A DNA stretch of 64,000 nucleotides from Methylococcaceae bacterium UBA975 (lineage in GTDB: Bacteria > Pseudomonadota > Gammaproteobacteria > Methylococcales > Cycloclasticaceae), in contig DBBV01000018.1 of assembly GCA_002292375.1 (NCBI GenBank), forward strand, positions 303,072-367,071, given 5' to 3'. Both the position numbers and the translations under genes were made by a program. Under the pieces are notes generated by a model, which saw nothing but the letters and a program-made list of their open reading frames with translations, was not told the DNA's origin and ran no database searches. The stretch's first letter is position 1. Each line of letters opens with the position of its first letter. This document shows positions 1 through 7,447 of this stretch, piece by piece.

Positions 1-94
1 AATCGCGGTTAGATATAAAGCTATCTGACTGCGGATTGACCGTAGATTTTAATATAGACATGGTTGTAGTAAAACTCGGTTAAGTTAAATTAAA

Positions 95-1474
95 TTATAA
101 AAAGTCAGGTGTTTGGCGTAACGTTAAAGCCACTTTAGCAACCCCGGGTTTTTCAAAAATATCGGCATCAACGATGATCACCTTGGCCTTAAAGGACAAA
201 CTGTCTCGGATGGTTTTCTGAATTTTCTCGCTAAGCTCTAGGTCGTGTTCTTTGGATTGATTTGCACCCCGCTCGACCAATACCTTTAAATTTTCTTGTG
301 TCGTATGGCCGTCAAAGTCTGCTAGTACGCGCATCACGCCATTGGTTTCTGGCTGCATTTGTAAAACCAAGTCTTGGATAGCTGATGGAAAAACGTTGAT
401 ACCACGTACAATCAACATATCATCGGTACGGCCAAAACAGCGTATTTTTGGTCCTGTCCGACCACAACCACACTCGGTATCGGTGACGATAATATGGTCA
501 CCACTTTTAAAGCGTACCACTGGTGATGCTTCACGCCCAATGGCGGTATACACTAACTCCCCTGTTGTTCCCTTTTCAAACGGAATAACCTCGTTAGTCT
601 CAGGGTTAATCAGTTCAACAATAATATGGTCTTGGCAGATCATGTGCATGCCATCTTGTTCGCTGCATTCGCCCCAATAAATCACGCCAAGGTCAGTACC
701 ACCCATCATTTCACAAACTTTAGCGCCCCATGCCGTTTCAAGTGCTTCGCGTATAGCAGGGATACCCCCACCAGGTTCACCGCCAACGATTAATTGCTTC
801 ACCCCCAGCTCATTAGCAGATTTTCCCAGGACCTTAGGTGCCATGGCAGCCACATGTAATAGAAAATTAGGCGCTCCAATGATCACGCGCGGTTGAATAT
901 CGGCACAGGCGCGTAATAAGCGATCTACCCCGCCATCAGCACCAACTGGAATATCGATAGCGCCCATGTATTGAATAGCTTGAACACAGGGAATACCACC
1001 GACAAAACCTTTGCTCATAGAGAAACCGTGTAAAACAAAATCACCCGGTTGCACGCCGCAGGCAAAGAAACCCCGTGCACTGAGTTCATTCCACATCTCG
1101 ATGTCATTTTCAGTTAAGGCAACATACGCCGGACTACCTGTGGTCCCCGATGAGGCTTGCATTTGCACAATATCGCTGGTTGCGGCAGTTTGATGCAAAC
1201 CAAATGGCGGTGCTGCTTGCAAGCTATCACGTAAATCTTGTTTTACGGTGAACGGAACTTTCGCTAAGTCTTGCAGGGTTTTTATGTCATCAAATTGAAT
1301 GCCTGCTTCAGCGAACTTTTGCTGATATAACGCAGAGTTTTTGGCCAGATAAGCCATTTGCTGTTGTAATTTTTTTTCTTGAAGAACGATAATTTCTTCA
1401 TTATTGCTGACTTCAATGGGGTGCCAATACTCAGCCCCTTTTTTATCTAATGCATCATGTCTTCTATAGCTCAT
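95..1474 (-). CDS. PaaK-like acyl-CoA ligase (phenylacetate-CoA ligase family)
   Basis: Adenylate-forming ligase of about 459 residues, the usual PaaK size, expected to activate a carboxylic acid with ATP and CoA in the cytoplasm. The nucleotide-binding loop SSGTTGSPAYV lies near residues 108-118. A YWGE/EMMGGTDLG segment and the C-terminal GRTDDMLIVRGINVFP hinge motif (near 350-365) are typical of PaaK rather than of the FadD-type ligases elsewhere in the window. The ATG is preceded by AGGAG at a good distance. It is the last gene of the minus-strand operon starting at 8602, 11 bases after a MaoC protein. The substrate is unknown; an aryl, alicyclic or short dicarboxylic acid would all fit. 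The 94 bases to its left hold nothing I can recognise. Confidence 0.85.
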   Translation of the reverse strand: MSYRRHDALDKKGAEYWHPIEVSNNEEIIVLQEKKLQQQMAYLAKNSALYQQKFAEAGIQFDDIKTLQDLAKVPFTVKQDLRDSLQAAPPFGLHQTAATSDIVQMQASSGTTGSPAYVALTENDIEMWNELSARGFFACGVQPGDFVLHGFSMSKGFVGGIPCVQAIQYMGAIDIPVGADGGVDRLLRACADIQPRVIIGAPNFLLHVAAMAPKVLGKSANELGVKQLIVGGEPGGGIPAIREALETAWGAKVCEMMGGTDLGVIYWGECSEQDGMHMICQDHIIVELINPETNEVIPFEKGTTGELVYTAIGREASPVVRFKSGDHIIVTDTECGCGRTGPKIRCFGRTDDMLIVRGINVFPSAIQDLVLQMQPETNGVMRVLADFDGHTTQENLKVLVERGANQSKEHDLELSEKIQKTIRDSLSFKAKVIIVDADIFEKPGVAKVALTLRQTPDFL

Positions 1475-1485
1475 CTAATCGCTCC

Positions 1486-1911
1486 TTATTTTATTTCACA
1501 TACGACGGTGCCTTTCACTACGGTACGTTCATCGCAATAACAACTGAGTTTGCAACGTGCGTAAACACCGGTGTCTGTTTGCTCGATTGATTCAATTTCA
1601 CCCGTTACGCGAACTTCATCGCCAGGATAAACAGGGCCTAAAAAGGCAACATCTAACTCTCCACCATAAGCCCAGCCATCCCAATTCCATTGCGACAACA
1701 CGCGTGAAACAAAGGCCAGCGTCAATAAACCATGTGCAATGGTTCGTCCAAAAAAAGTAGTTTTTGCGAATTCCGGATCGATATGTAAAGGGTTAACATC
1801 GCCAGAGGCATCTGCGTAGGCATCGATCATAGCTTGATCAACGGCTTGCCTTAATTCAGGCAGGCAATCGCCCACTGTTACATCTTTATACTTGCTAAGT
1901 TGTGTCGTCAT
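1486..1911 (-). CDS. MaoC-like hot-dog dehydratase/hydratase
   Basis: A 141-residue single hot-dog domain of the R-specific enoyl-CoA hydratase (MaoC) type. The hydratase signature is visible: ASGDVNPLHIDPEFA followed by FGRTIAHGLLTLAFVS, giving the Asp and His normally used to add water to a 2-enoyl-CoA. Its start codon overlaps the stop of the upstream gene by one base (TAATG), which implies translational coupling with the other small hot-dog protein at 1911-2333; the two may form a heteromer. I infer that it hydrates an enoyl-CoA made by one of the dehydrogenases of this operon. Confidence 0.85.
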   Translation of the reverse strand: MTTQLSKYKDVTVGDCLPELRQAVDQAMIDAYADASGDVNPLHIDPEFAKTTFFGRTIAHGLLTLAFVSRVLSQWNWDGWAYGGELDVAFLGPVYPGDEVRVTGEIESIEQTDTGVYARCKLSCYCDERTVVKGTVVCEIK

Positions 1912-2333
1912 TATTCTTTACCCCAAATTCGAGTAATTAAGCCACTGGTAATCAACTCACCTAGTTGATTGCGCGTTTCGGTGGTCATCTCAACATAATT
2001 ACGTTCTTTTTTTTGATAAAGTCTATGTACGTTAGCAGAGGTATACAAAGTCTCACCGACTTTAGCTGGACGATGAAATTTAAATTGTTGCTTAGCATGA
2101 ATGCCACCCGGTGGGCCAACGCGTGTCCGCAGCGCATCAATCACATAGACGGCGGCTAACATGGGTGGCGCTACGCGACAACCGTTTATATCTTTTACAT
2201 TAAGTTGGTCTGTTAAGTCATTGGTTGACTTAATGTATTTATCAACAACCTCATCATTTACCTGAAAAGAAGGCGGCGGATCAAGGAACGCATCACCTTC
2301 TGACATACTGTTATATTTAACGTAATCACTCAT
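1911..2333 (-). CDS. Hot-dog (MaoC N-terminal/FAS1-like) protein, partner of the adjacent MaoC
   Basis: A 140-residue hot-dog domain lacking the Asp/His hydratase signature of its neighbour. It has the features of the non-catalytic N-terminal MaoC type: VAPPMLAAVYVIDALRTRVG, then a conserved HAKQQFKFHRPAKVGETL and YVEMTTETRNQ strand pattern. Families such as steroid side-chain ChsH1/ChsH2 pair one catalytic and one non-catalytic hot-dog chain, and the one-base stop/start overlap with 1486-1911 suggests the same here. Its role as a partner subunit is inferred, not shown. Confidence 0.75.
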   Translation of the reverse strand: MSDYVKYNSMSEGDAFLDPPPSFQVNDEVVDKYIKSTNDLTDQLNVKDINGCRVAPPMLAAVYVIDALRTRVGPPGGIHAKQQFKFHRPAKVGETLYTSANVHRLYQKKERNYVEMTTETRNQLGELITSGLITRIWGKE

Positions 2334-2351
2334 CGTAAATACCTGCTTAAT

Positions 2352-3380
2352 TTAATTAGTTTTATAGTGGTACACGGCATCATCACTACGAGATAGCTCG
2401 CCTGTGTAAAGTAAATAATTCAGGTGCGCCATCGCCTCACCGGTTGCGAGAGATAAATTAAAGATGCTGAGACGGTTACCGAACATTTCCTCTATTACCT
2501 CAAGGCCTGTTCTCGGCATCTGACAAAAGCGACGCAATTGGTCTAATGAACTTAAATGCCCTTGTATTAAGGTTTCGCTTCTTTGTTCAATGCCAACAAA
2601 TACTCGACCATGGGAGGGTAGCACCCGGGTGTCTTTATCTAGTTGCTTTAATACCGATAGGCTGGCCAAGTAATCAGCCAGTGGGTTAGCGTCAGTTTCA
2701 TTAAACACCACACTGATATTTGGCGAGATACTGGGTAATATTTGATCGCCAGAAATCAATAACTTACGATTCTTATTGAACAGGCAAATATGACCTGGGC
2801 TATGTCCCGAAAATAGAAGCAAGTCCCAGCTGTCGTTATCAATCAGCAGTGAATCGCCATCAAGTAAGCGCGTATAACTGATCGGTGCTTCAGGCACACC
2901 GGTAACATAACCGCCAATTCGATCCTGCAAGCTATTTAACTGTTCGTCATTTAAGCCAAAGCTTGAAAAGTAATGGCGCCGAGCTGCCTTTTGATTATCT
3001 GAATACGACTGACAAGCCATATGCGTCGTTAAGTACTCAATTTGGCTCATGTGTATAGGCGCTTGAGTCTTATTTGCTAGCCACTGTGCCATGCCCACGT
3101 GGTCGGGGTGAAAGTGGGTAATAACAATCTTATGGATGGGTTCATTTTGGCAAAAACCACTCAGAACGGTTTGCCATAATTGTGCTGCCTCGTCGCTATA
3201 AAACCCGGAATCCACGATCGTCCAACCATTACCATCTCGTAACAGCCAAAGGTTGATATGATCTAAGGTGTAGGGAATGGGCATCTTTAATAAAAAGATG
3301 CCCTCCGATACTTCCATCGGGATACCAAACTCAGGCTTAGATGAAATCGGGTATTCCAAAGCGTTTGTTTTTTTTAGCAA
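2352..3380 (-). CDS. MBL-fold metallohydrolase
   Basis: A 342-residue metallo-beta-lactamase-fold hydrolase. The metal motif THFHPDHVG lies near residues 88-96, followed by the later ligands GHSPGHICLF (near 190), SGDQ (near 210) and LPSHGR (near 257). The extra C-terminal part resembles the winged-helix tail of the LACTB2/glyoxalase-II-like group. The start is a TTG preceded by AGGG at good spacing; the first in-frame ATG (near 3317) has no ribosome site, so the TTG is preferred. It lies 12 bases after pimD. A thioesterase role on a CoA ester is possible but only inferred. Confidence 0.8.
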   Translation of the reverse strand: MLKKTNALEYPISSKPEFGIPMEVSEGIFLLKMPIPYTLDHINLWLLRDGNGWTIVDSGFYSDEAAQLWQTVLSGFCQNEPIHKIVITHFHPDHVGMAQWLANKTQAPIHMSQIEYLTTHMACQSYSDNQKAARRHYFSSFGLNDEQLNSLQDRIGGYVTGVPEAPISYTRLLDGDSLLIDNDSWDLLLFSGHSPGHICLFNKNRKLLISGDQILPSISPNISVVFNETDANPLADYLASLSVLKQLDKDTRVLPSHGRVFVGIEQRSETLIQGHLSSLDQLRRFCQMPRTGLEVIEEMFGNRLSIFNLSLATGEAMAHLNYLLYTGELSRSDDAVYHYKTN

Positions 3381-3392
3381 AATAATCCCTAA

Positions 3393-4523
3393 CTACTGCT
3401 GAGAAAAACGTTGCAAGTGGTAATCCCTATCACCAAATAAGGTGTTTAATAGGCCTAAACGTTTCACATAATGGGCAACGTCTAATTCATCAGTCACACC
3501 AATACCGCCGTGTAACTGAGCCGCCTGCTCGCCAACAATAGCGCGTGCATCGCCTAAGTAAACTTTCGCAGCAGAGACACTTTTTATACGCTCATGCGAT
3601 TCTCCTTCTGTGACTTTAATAGCCGCCAAATAAGACAAAGAACGCATTTGCTCCTCTGCCATAAACATATCAACCGCGCGGTGTTGCAGCACCTGAAAGT
3701 TACCAATCGGCTGATTAAACTGTTTACGGGTTTGTAAATACTCAACCGTTTTCTGTCTAAGCTGAGACACTACACCAACGCCTTCTGCACAAATAGCAGC
3801 CGCAGCTGAGTCAATGACCGACTCGATAACTGGGTATGCTTGGTCTAAGGTACCTAATAAAGCATCCGCGTCTAAATTAACCTGATCGAAATTTAATTCA
3901 GAAGCACGTAAGCCATCGTAGGTCTCATAATGCCTCGCTGTAACACCCTCAGCTGTCGGATCGACAATAAACAATGACAAGCCTTGTTGACTGATGGTGT
4001 CACCGCTCGTTCTTGCAGCTACGATGATTTTATCGGCTGTTTCAGCATTAAACACCACGGATTTACTGCCATTAAGTACAAATCCCTCGCCTTTACTCTC
4101 GGCACGGCACTCAACATCAGACAAGTTATAACGCGCTTGTCGCTCAACATAGGCGAAAGCCAGTTTTAATTCACCGCCTATTAATTGTGGCAGTAACTGT
4201 TCTTTTTGCGTTTCGCTACCGGCTAGCTGAACCAGCTGACCACCCAGTACAACAGATGCTAAATAGGGTTCGAGCATCAAGCCTTTACCCATTGCTTCCA
4301 TTACGACAATCAAGCCAGTTTGGCCAAAACCAAAACCGCCGTATTGTTCATCAAAGGGTACGCCTAACAAGCCCATATCTGCGAAGCTTTGCCAATTCGC
4401 TTCTTTATAGCCTATGCCTTCACGGCTGATTTTTTGGCGTGTTTCAAAATCGTACTCGTTTTGAACAAACTTATTGAGTGAGTCTTGCAACATCACCATT
4501 TCTTCTGTGAATTCTAAATTCAT
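3393..4523 (-). CDS. pimD: Pimeloyl-CoA dehydrogenase, small subunit (PimD-like)
   Basis: A 376-residue acyl-CoA dehydrogenase-fold protein matching the small subunit of Rhodopseudomonas-type pimeloyl-CoA dehydrogenase. The FAD/acyl-CoA fold is recognisable (FGFGQTGLIVVMEAMGKG, QLHGGIGVTDELDVAHYVKRL). The C-terminus reads LFGDRDYHLQRF rather than the usual xGT(N/S)EIQ segment. Neither the MCAD-position Glu nor the helix-G Glu-Arg seen in the other dehydrogenases here is present, as expected for a non-catalytic or structural subunit. It follows pimC by 17 bases. The predicted complex oxidises pimeloyl-CoA or a substituted pimeloyl-CoA to the 2-enoyl-CoA and passes electrons to ETF. Confidence 0.82.
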   Translation of the reverse strand: MNLEFTEEMVMLQDSLNKFVQNEYDFETRQKISREGIGYKEANWQSFADMGLLGVPFDEQYGGFGFGQTGLIVVMEAMGKGLMLEPYLASVVLGGQLVQLAGSETQKEQLLPQLIGGELKLAFAYVERQARYNLSDVECRAESKGEGFVLNGSKSVVFNAETADKIIVAARTSGDTISQQGLSLFIVDPTAEGVTARHYETYDGLRASELNFDQVNLDADALLGTLDQAYPVIESVIDSAAAAICAEGVGVVSQLRQKTVEYLQTRKQFNQPIGNFQVLQHRAVDMFMAEEQMRSLSYLAAIKVTEGESHERIKSVSAAKVYLGDARAIVGEQAAQLHGGIGVTDELDVAHYVKRLGLLNTLFGDRDYHLQRFSQQ

Positions 4524-4540
4524 TTGTTTCCCCTTGTAGC

Positions 4541-5737
4541 CTAAAGCCCTAAAACAGCTTTAGCCATAATGTTTTTTTGAATCTCATTTGAGCCGCCATA
4601 AATGGATGATTTACGCCAATCAAAATAATGTGGTGCTAACATCGCCGCTTGTGGGTGCCCAATAGGGTCCTCTTGCCAGCCTTCGGTCATGGTTGTTTTA
4701 TTGTATGGAAAGGCAAAATACCCCACCGATTCCATCAGCAAAGCGGTAATAGCTTGCTGTACTTCTGTGCCTTTTATCTTTAGTAAAGAAGATTCTGCCC
4801 CGGGCGCTTCACCAGCAGAAATTTTAGATAGCACGCGTAAATTGGTCATCTCTAAGGCCATTAATTCAATTTCAATCGCTGAAATTTTTGCCTTGAAGCT
4901 AGCGTCTTCAATTAGTGGTTTACCGTTATACCTTTCTTCAGAAGCAATTTTCTTAAGCCGTTCAATTTGCTTTTTGGAACGTGGGACTTGAGCGATATAG
5001 GTCCGCTCATGCATCAATAAAGATTTTGCAATAGTCCAGCCATCACCTTCAACACCAACCAGGTTTTCAACCGGCACTTTTACATCTTCTAAAAACACCT
5101 GATTGACCACATGCATACCATCGATCGTGACGATCGGCGATGTCGAAACACCCGGCGCGTCCATATCGATCAGTAAAAAGCTAATCCCTTTTTGTTTACG
5201 GTCCTCTTGGCTGGTGCGAACCAAAGTAAACATCTTATCGGCGTAATGACCGTGCGTGGTCCATGTTTTAGAGCCATTGACGATGTAGTGATCGCCTTGT
5301 CTTTCAGCTTTGGTTTGTAAAGACGCTAAATCCGAGCCTGCATTGGGCTCCGAATAGCCCTGACACCACCAAACATCACTGTTATAGATATCGGCCAAAT
5401 ATTTTTCCAGTTGCTCATCGGTACCAAATTTCATTAATACCGGTGCTAACATCACGAGTCCAAAAGCCACTGTTCTTAAGCAGTTTGCGGCCCCACATTC
5501 TTCATCAAAGATATATTTTTGTACCGGTGTCCAGCCTGGGCCACCGTATTGTTCAGGCCAGCCAGGGGCAACCCAGCCTTGCTTGGCAAGAATTTTTTGC
5601 CAACGTACATAATCGTCTTTTTTTAATGCAATGCCATTAGCAACTTTGTCTTGAATGTCTTTAGGGTAATGCTGCTGTAAAAATTCGCGCACCTCTAATT
5701 GAAATGCTTGCTCTTCAGGGCTGTAATTTAAATCCAT
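4541..5737 (-). CDS. pimC: Pimeloyl-CoA dehydrogenase, large subunit (PimC-like)
   Basis: A 398-residue acyl-CoA dehydrogenase of the large-subunit PimC type. It shows WPEQYGGPGWTP near the N-terminus, YSEPNAGSDLAS in the middle domain, an NGSKTWTTHGHYAD flavin segment and a C-terminal IYGGSNEIQKNIMAK. The MCAD-position Glu is Gly, and a Glu-Arg in the helix-G region (LLMHERTYIA) is the likely catalytic base. It is paired with pimD immediately downstream. Pimeloyl-CoA is the product of BadI, whose gene lies just upstream in the same operon. The leader AGGAAAAACCATGG is nearly identical to that of the AliB-like gene at 8602. Confidence 0.85.
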   Translation of the reverse strand: MDLNYSPEEQAFQLEVREFLQQHYPKDIQDKVANGIALKKDDYVRWQKILAKQGWVAPGWPEQYGGPGWTPVQKYIFDEECGAANCLRTVAFGLVMLAPVLMKFGTDEQLEKYLADIYNSDVWWCQGYSEPNAGSDLASLQTKAERQGDHYIVNGSKTWTTHGHYADKMFTLVRTSQEDRKQKGISFLLIDMDAPGVSTSPIVTIDGMHVVNQVFLEDVKVPVENLVGVEGDGWTIAKSLLMHERTYIAQVPRSKKQIERLKKIASEERYNGKPLIEDASFKAKISAIEIELMALEMTNLRVLSKISAGEAPGAESSLLKIKGTEVQQAITALLMESVGYFAFPYNKTTMTEGWQEDPIGHPQAAMLAPHYFDWRKSSIYGGSNEIQKNIMAKAVLGL

Positions 5738-5806
5738 GGTTTTTCCTGTAATAACTGTTGTATTTTTCCGTGTTAGCTTGCTGTTGTTAACAACCTGCTT
5801 CGGTCT

Positions 5807-6589
5807 TTATTTTACCTTGCTACGAAAATCAGGTTTGCGCTTCTCATTAAATGCTTTAACACCTTCTTGTGATTCTTCGGTGTTGTAGTACAGCTGTAAT
5901 GTCTGCATACCCAACGATGAAATACCGCGGATATTTTCTGTATCGGCATTAAAAGAACGTTTCGCTATTGCCAAGGCTGTTGGGCTTTTTTCCATAATTT
6001 CATCGCACCATTTCTGCACTTCATCGGCTAACTGCTCATGTGGCACAACCTTGTTAACCAATCCCATCTCTAAGGCTTCTTGCGCCGAATATTTACGACA
6101 CATATACCAAATTTCACGCGCTTTCTTCTCACCTACTACACGTGCTAAATAAGCCGTACCGTGGCCGGGATCGACGGAGCCAACCTTTGGCCCAACTTGA
6201 CCAAAAATAGCTTTTTCAGAGGCGATGGTCATATCACAAATAGTGGCTAACACATTGCCACCACCTATGGCGTAACCTTGCACCATAGCGATAACGGGTT
6301 TAGGTGCATCACGCAGAATCGTTTGCAACTCTTCTACCGGTAAACCTACGATACCACGACCATCATATTGACCATCATGTGCGCTTTGGTCTCCGCCGGT
6401 ACAAAATGCTTTATCACCCGCACCAGCCAGCACGATAACACCAATGCTTTTATCCCAAGCGGCTTTGGTTAGCGCATGAATTAATTCTTCGCAAGTGATC
6501 CCTCTAAAGGCGTTAAATACCTCAGGACGATTAATGGTGACATACGCTGCACCGTTTTTTACTTCATAGGTAATATCTTGATAATCCAT
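5807..6589 (-). CDS. badI: 2-ketocyclohexanecarboxyl-CoA hydrolase (BadI-like ring opening)
   Basis: A 260-residue crotonase of the MenB/BadI branch. Diagnostic segments are FCTGGDQSAHDGQYDGR, FGQVGPKVGSVDPGHG and KKAREIWYMCRKY, which separate it from ordinary enoyl-CoA hydratases. The SVDPG Asp matches the BadI/MenB position. BadI cleaves 2-ketocyclohexane-1-carboxyl-CoA with water to pimeloyl-CoA. Here the pimeloyl-CoA dehydrogenase genes follow directly downstream and an AliB-like dehydrogenase lies upstream in the same operon, which supports BadI over naphthoate synthase (no other men genes are present). The strong ribosome site is AAGGAATAACCATGG. The exact ring substituents are unknown. 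Confidence 0.85.
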   Translation of the reverse strand: MDYQDITYEVKNGAAYVTINRPEVFNAFRGITCEELIHALTKAAWDKSIGVIVLAGAGDKAFCTGGDQSAHDGQYDGRGIVGLPVEELQTILRDAPKPVIAMVQGYAIGGGNVLATICDMTIASEKAIFGQVGPKVGSVDPGHGTAYLARVVGEKKAREIWYMCRKYSAQEALEMGLVNKVVPHEQLADEVQKWCDEIMEKSPTALAIAKRSFNADTENIRGISSLGMQTLQLYYNTEESQEGVKAFNEKRKPDFRSKVK

Positions 6590-6602
6590 GGTTATTCCTT
6601 CT

Positions 6603-6622
6603 TAATTTAATTTAATTTAATT
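6603..6622. repeat. Short AT pentamer repeat (TAATT)x4
   Basis: Four perfect head-to-tail TAATT units in the gap between the crotonase at 6632 and badI. Related but shorter AT strings occur in other gaps (around 80-98, 2348-2356 and 20726-20737). It probably has no function beyond a flexible leader; slippage is possible. Confidence 0.6.
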
Positions 6623-6631
6623 TTATGTAAT

Positions 6632-7423
6632 TTATCGTGACTTAAATGCCGGTTCACGTCGCTCACCAAACGCGGCTAAACCTTCTTTTACGTCATCACT
6701 TTGTAAACCCTTAACCGCCTCATTAACTTCTAGGCTTAAGGCCTTTGGCAAACTCAAATCCGCACCAACGTACGCAAGCTCTTTCATCATTGCTAAGCCG
6801 TCTGAACTTTTTAAAGCTAATTGCTGGCAGTAATCTAAGGCCAGACTTCTTAGCTCGGCTGTTGGACTAATATAATTAACCATACCCCATTCTTTAGCTT
6901 CATTGGCCTGTACGCGCCGACCTGAAAACATTAAGTCTAACGCACGGCGAAAGCCTACTATTCTTGGTAAGCGTTGGCTACCACCCCAACCAGGGATCAA
7001 GCCATAATTTGCGTGTTGATCACCAAATACGGCATCTTCAGCAGCAAAAAGAATGTCACAGCCAAGTGATATTTCAATGCCTCCAGCCAAGCAAAAACCT
7101 TGAATGGCGCCAACTACCGGCAAAGCACTCTGCTCGAAGTCGGTACAGGTTTTATGTCCAAGTTCAATAAAAAAGCGCAAGGCTTCCTCGTCTTGTGATT
7201 CAATTTTACCGTGCACTTCGGCTAAATCAGCACCGGTACAAAAATGCTTACCTTCAGAACATAATAAAATAGCGCGAACCGCTGGGTTGGCCTCATGCGT
7301 TTTCAGCGCCGCTTGAAGCCCTTGATGTACCGCCATAGACAGACAGTTAAACTTATCGGCTCGATTGATGATAATCAAGCCTACATGCCCGTCTACTGCA
7401 GTTAAAACCACATCATTTGTCAT
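6632..7423 (-). CDS. Crotonase-family protein with altered catalytic residues
   Basis: A 263-residue crotonase fold with a good oxyanion region (HFCTGADLAEV and CLAGGIEISLG). The catalytic segment reads FGDQHANYGLIPGWGGSQRL, so the position of the first hydratase Glu (PEINLG in the rat enzyme) is His, and the second Glu position reads Asp (RRALDLM). It may therefore act as an isomerase, a hydrolase or a hydratase with different chemistry. I chose the ATG at 7423 because CAGGT lies upstream; the longer reading to 7441 would need TTG without a ribosome site. It sits between the AliB-like dehydrogenase and badI, the place of BadK in the pathway, but a BadK call is not secure. Confidence 0.75.
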   Translation of the reverse strand: MTNDVVLTAVDGHVGLIIINRADKFNCLSMAVHQGLQAALKTHEANPAVRAILLCSEGKHFCTGADLAEVHGKIESQDEEALRFFIELGHKTCTDFEQSALPVVGAIQGFCLAGGIEISLGCDILFAAEDAVFGDQHANYGLIPGWGGSQRLPRIVGFRRALDLMFSGRRVQANEAKEWGMVNYISPTAELRSLALDYCQQLALKSSDGLAMMKELAYVGADLSLPKALSLEVNEAVKGLQSDDVKEGLAAFGERREPAFKSR

Positions 7424-7447
7424 ATTAATACCTGTTATCAATTAATA

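Noticed and set aside
5783..5794. GTTGTTAACAAC palindrome between pimC and badI as an operator
   Set aside because: It is internal to an operon, shares no arms with the recurrent palindromes and has no second copy that I found.
6603..6622. TAATT repeat as a regulatory or phase-variable element
   Set aside because: Only four short units in an AT-rich gap, with similar AT strings elsewhere; no evidence of function.
6632..7423. Naming this crotonase BadK because it sits between AliB and BadI
   Set aside because: Both hydratase Glu positions are changed (His and Asp), while the protein at 17979 keeps both. Position alone does not justify the name.
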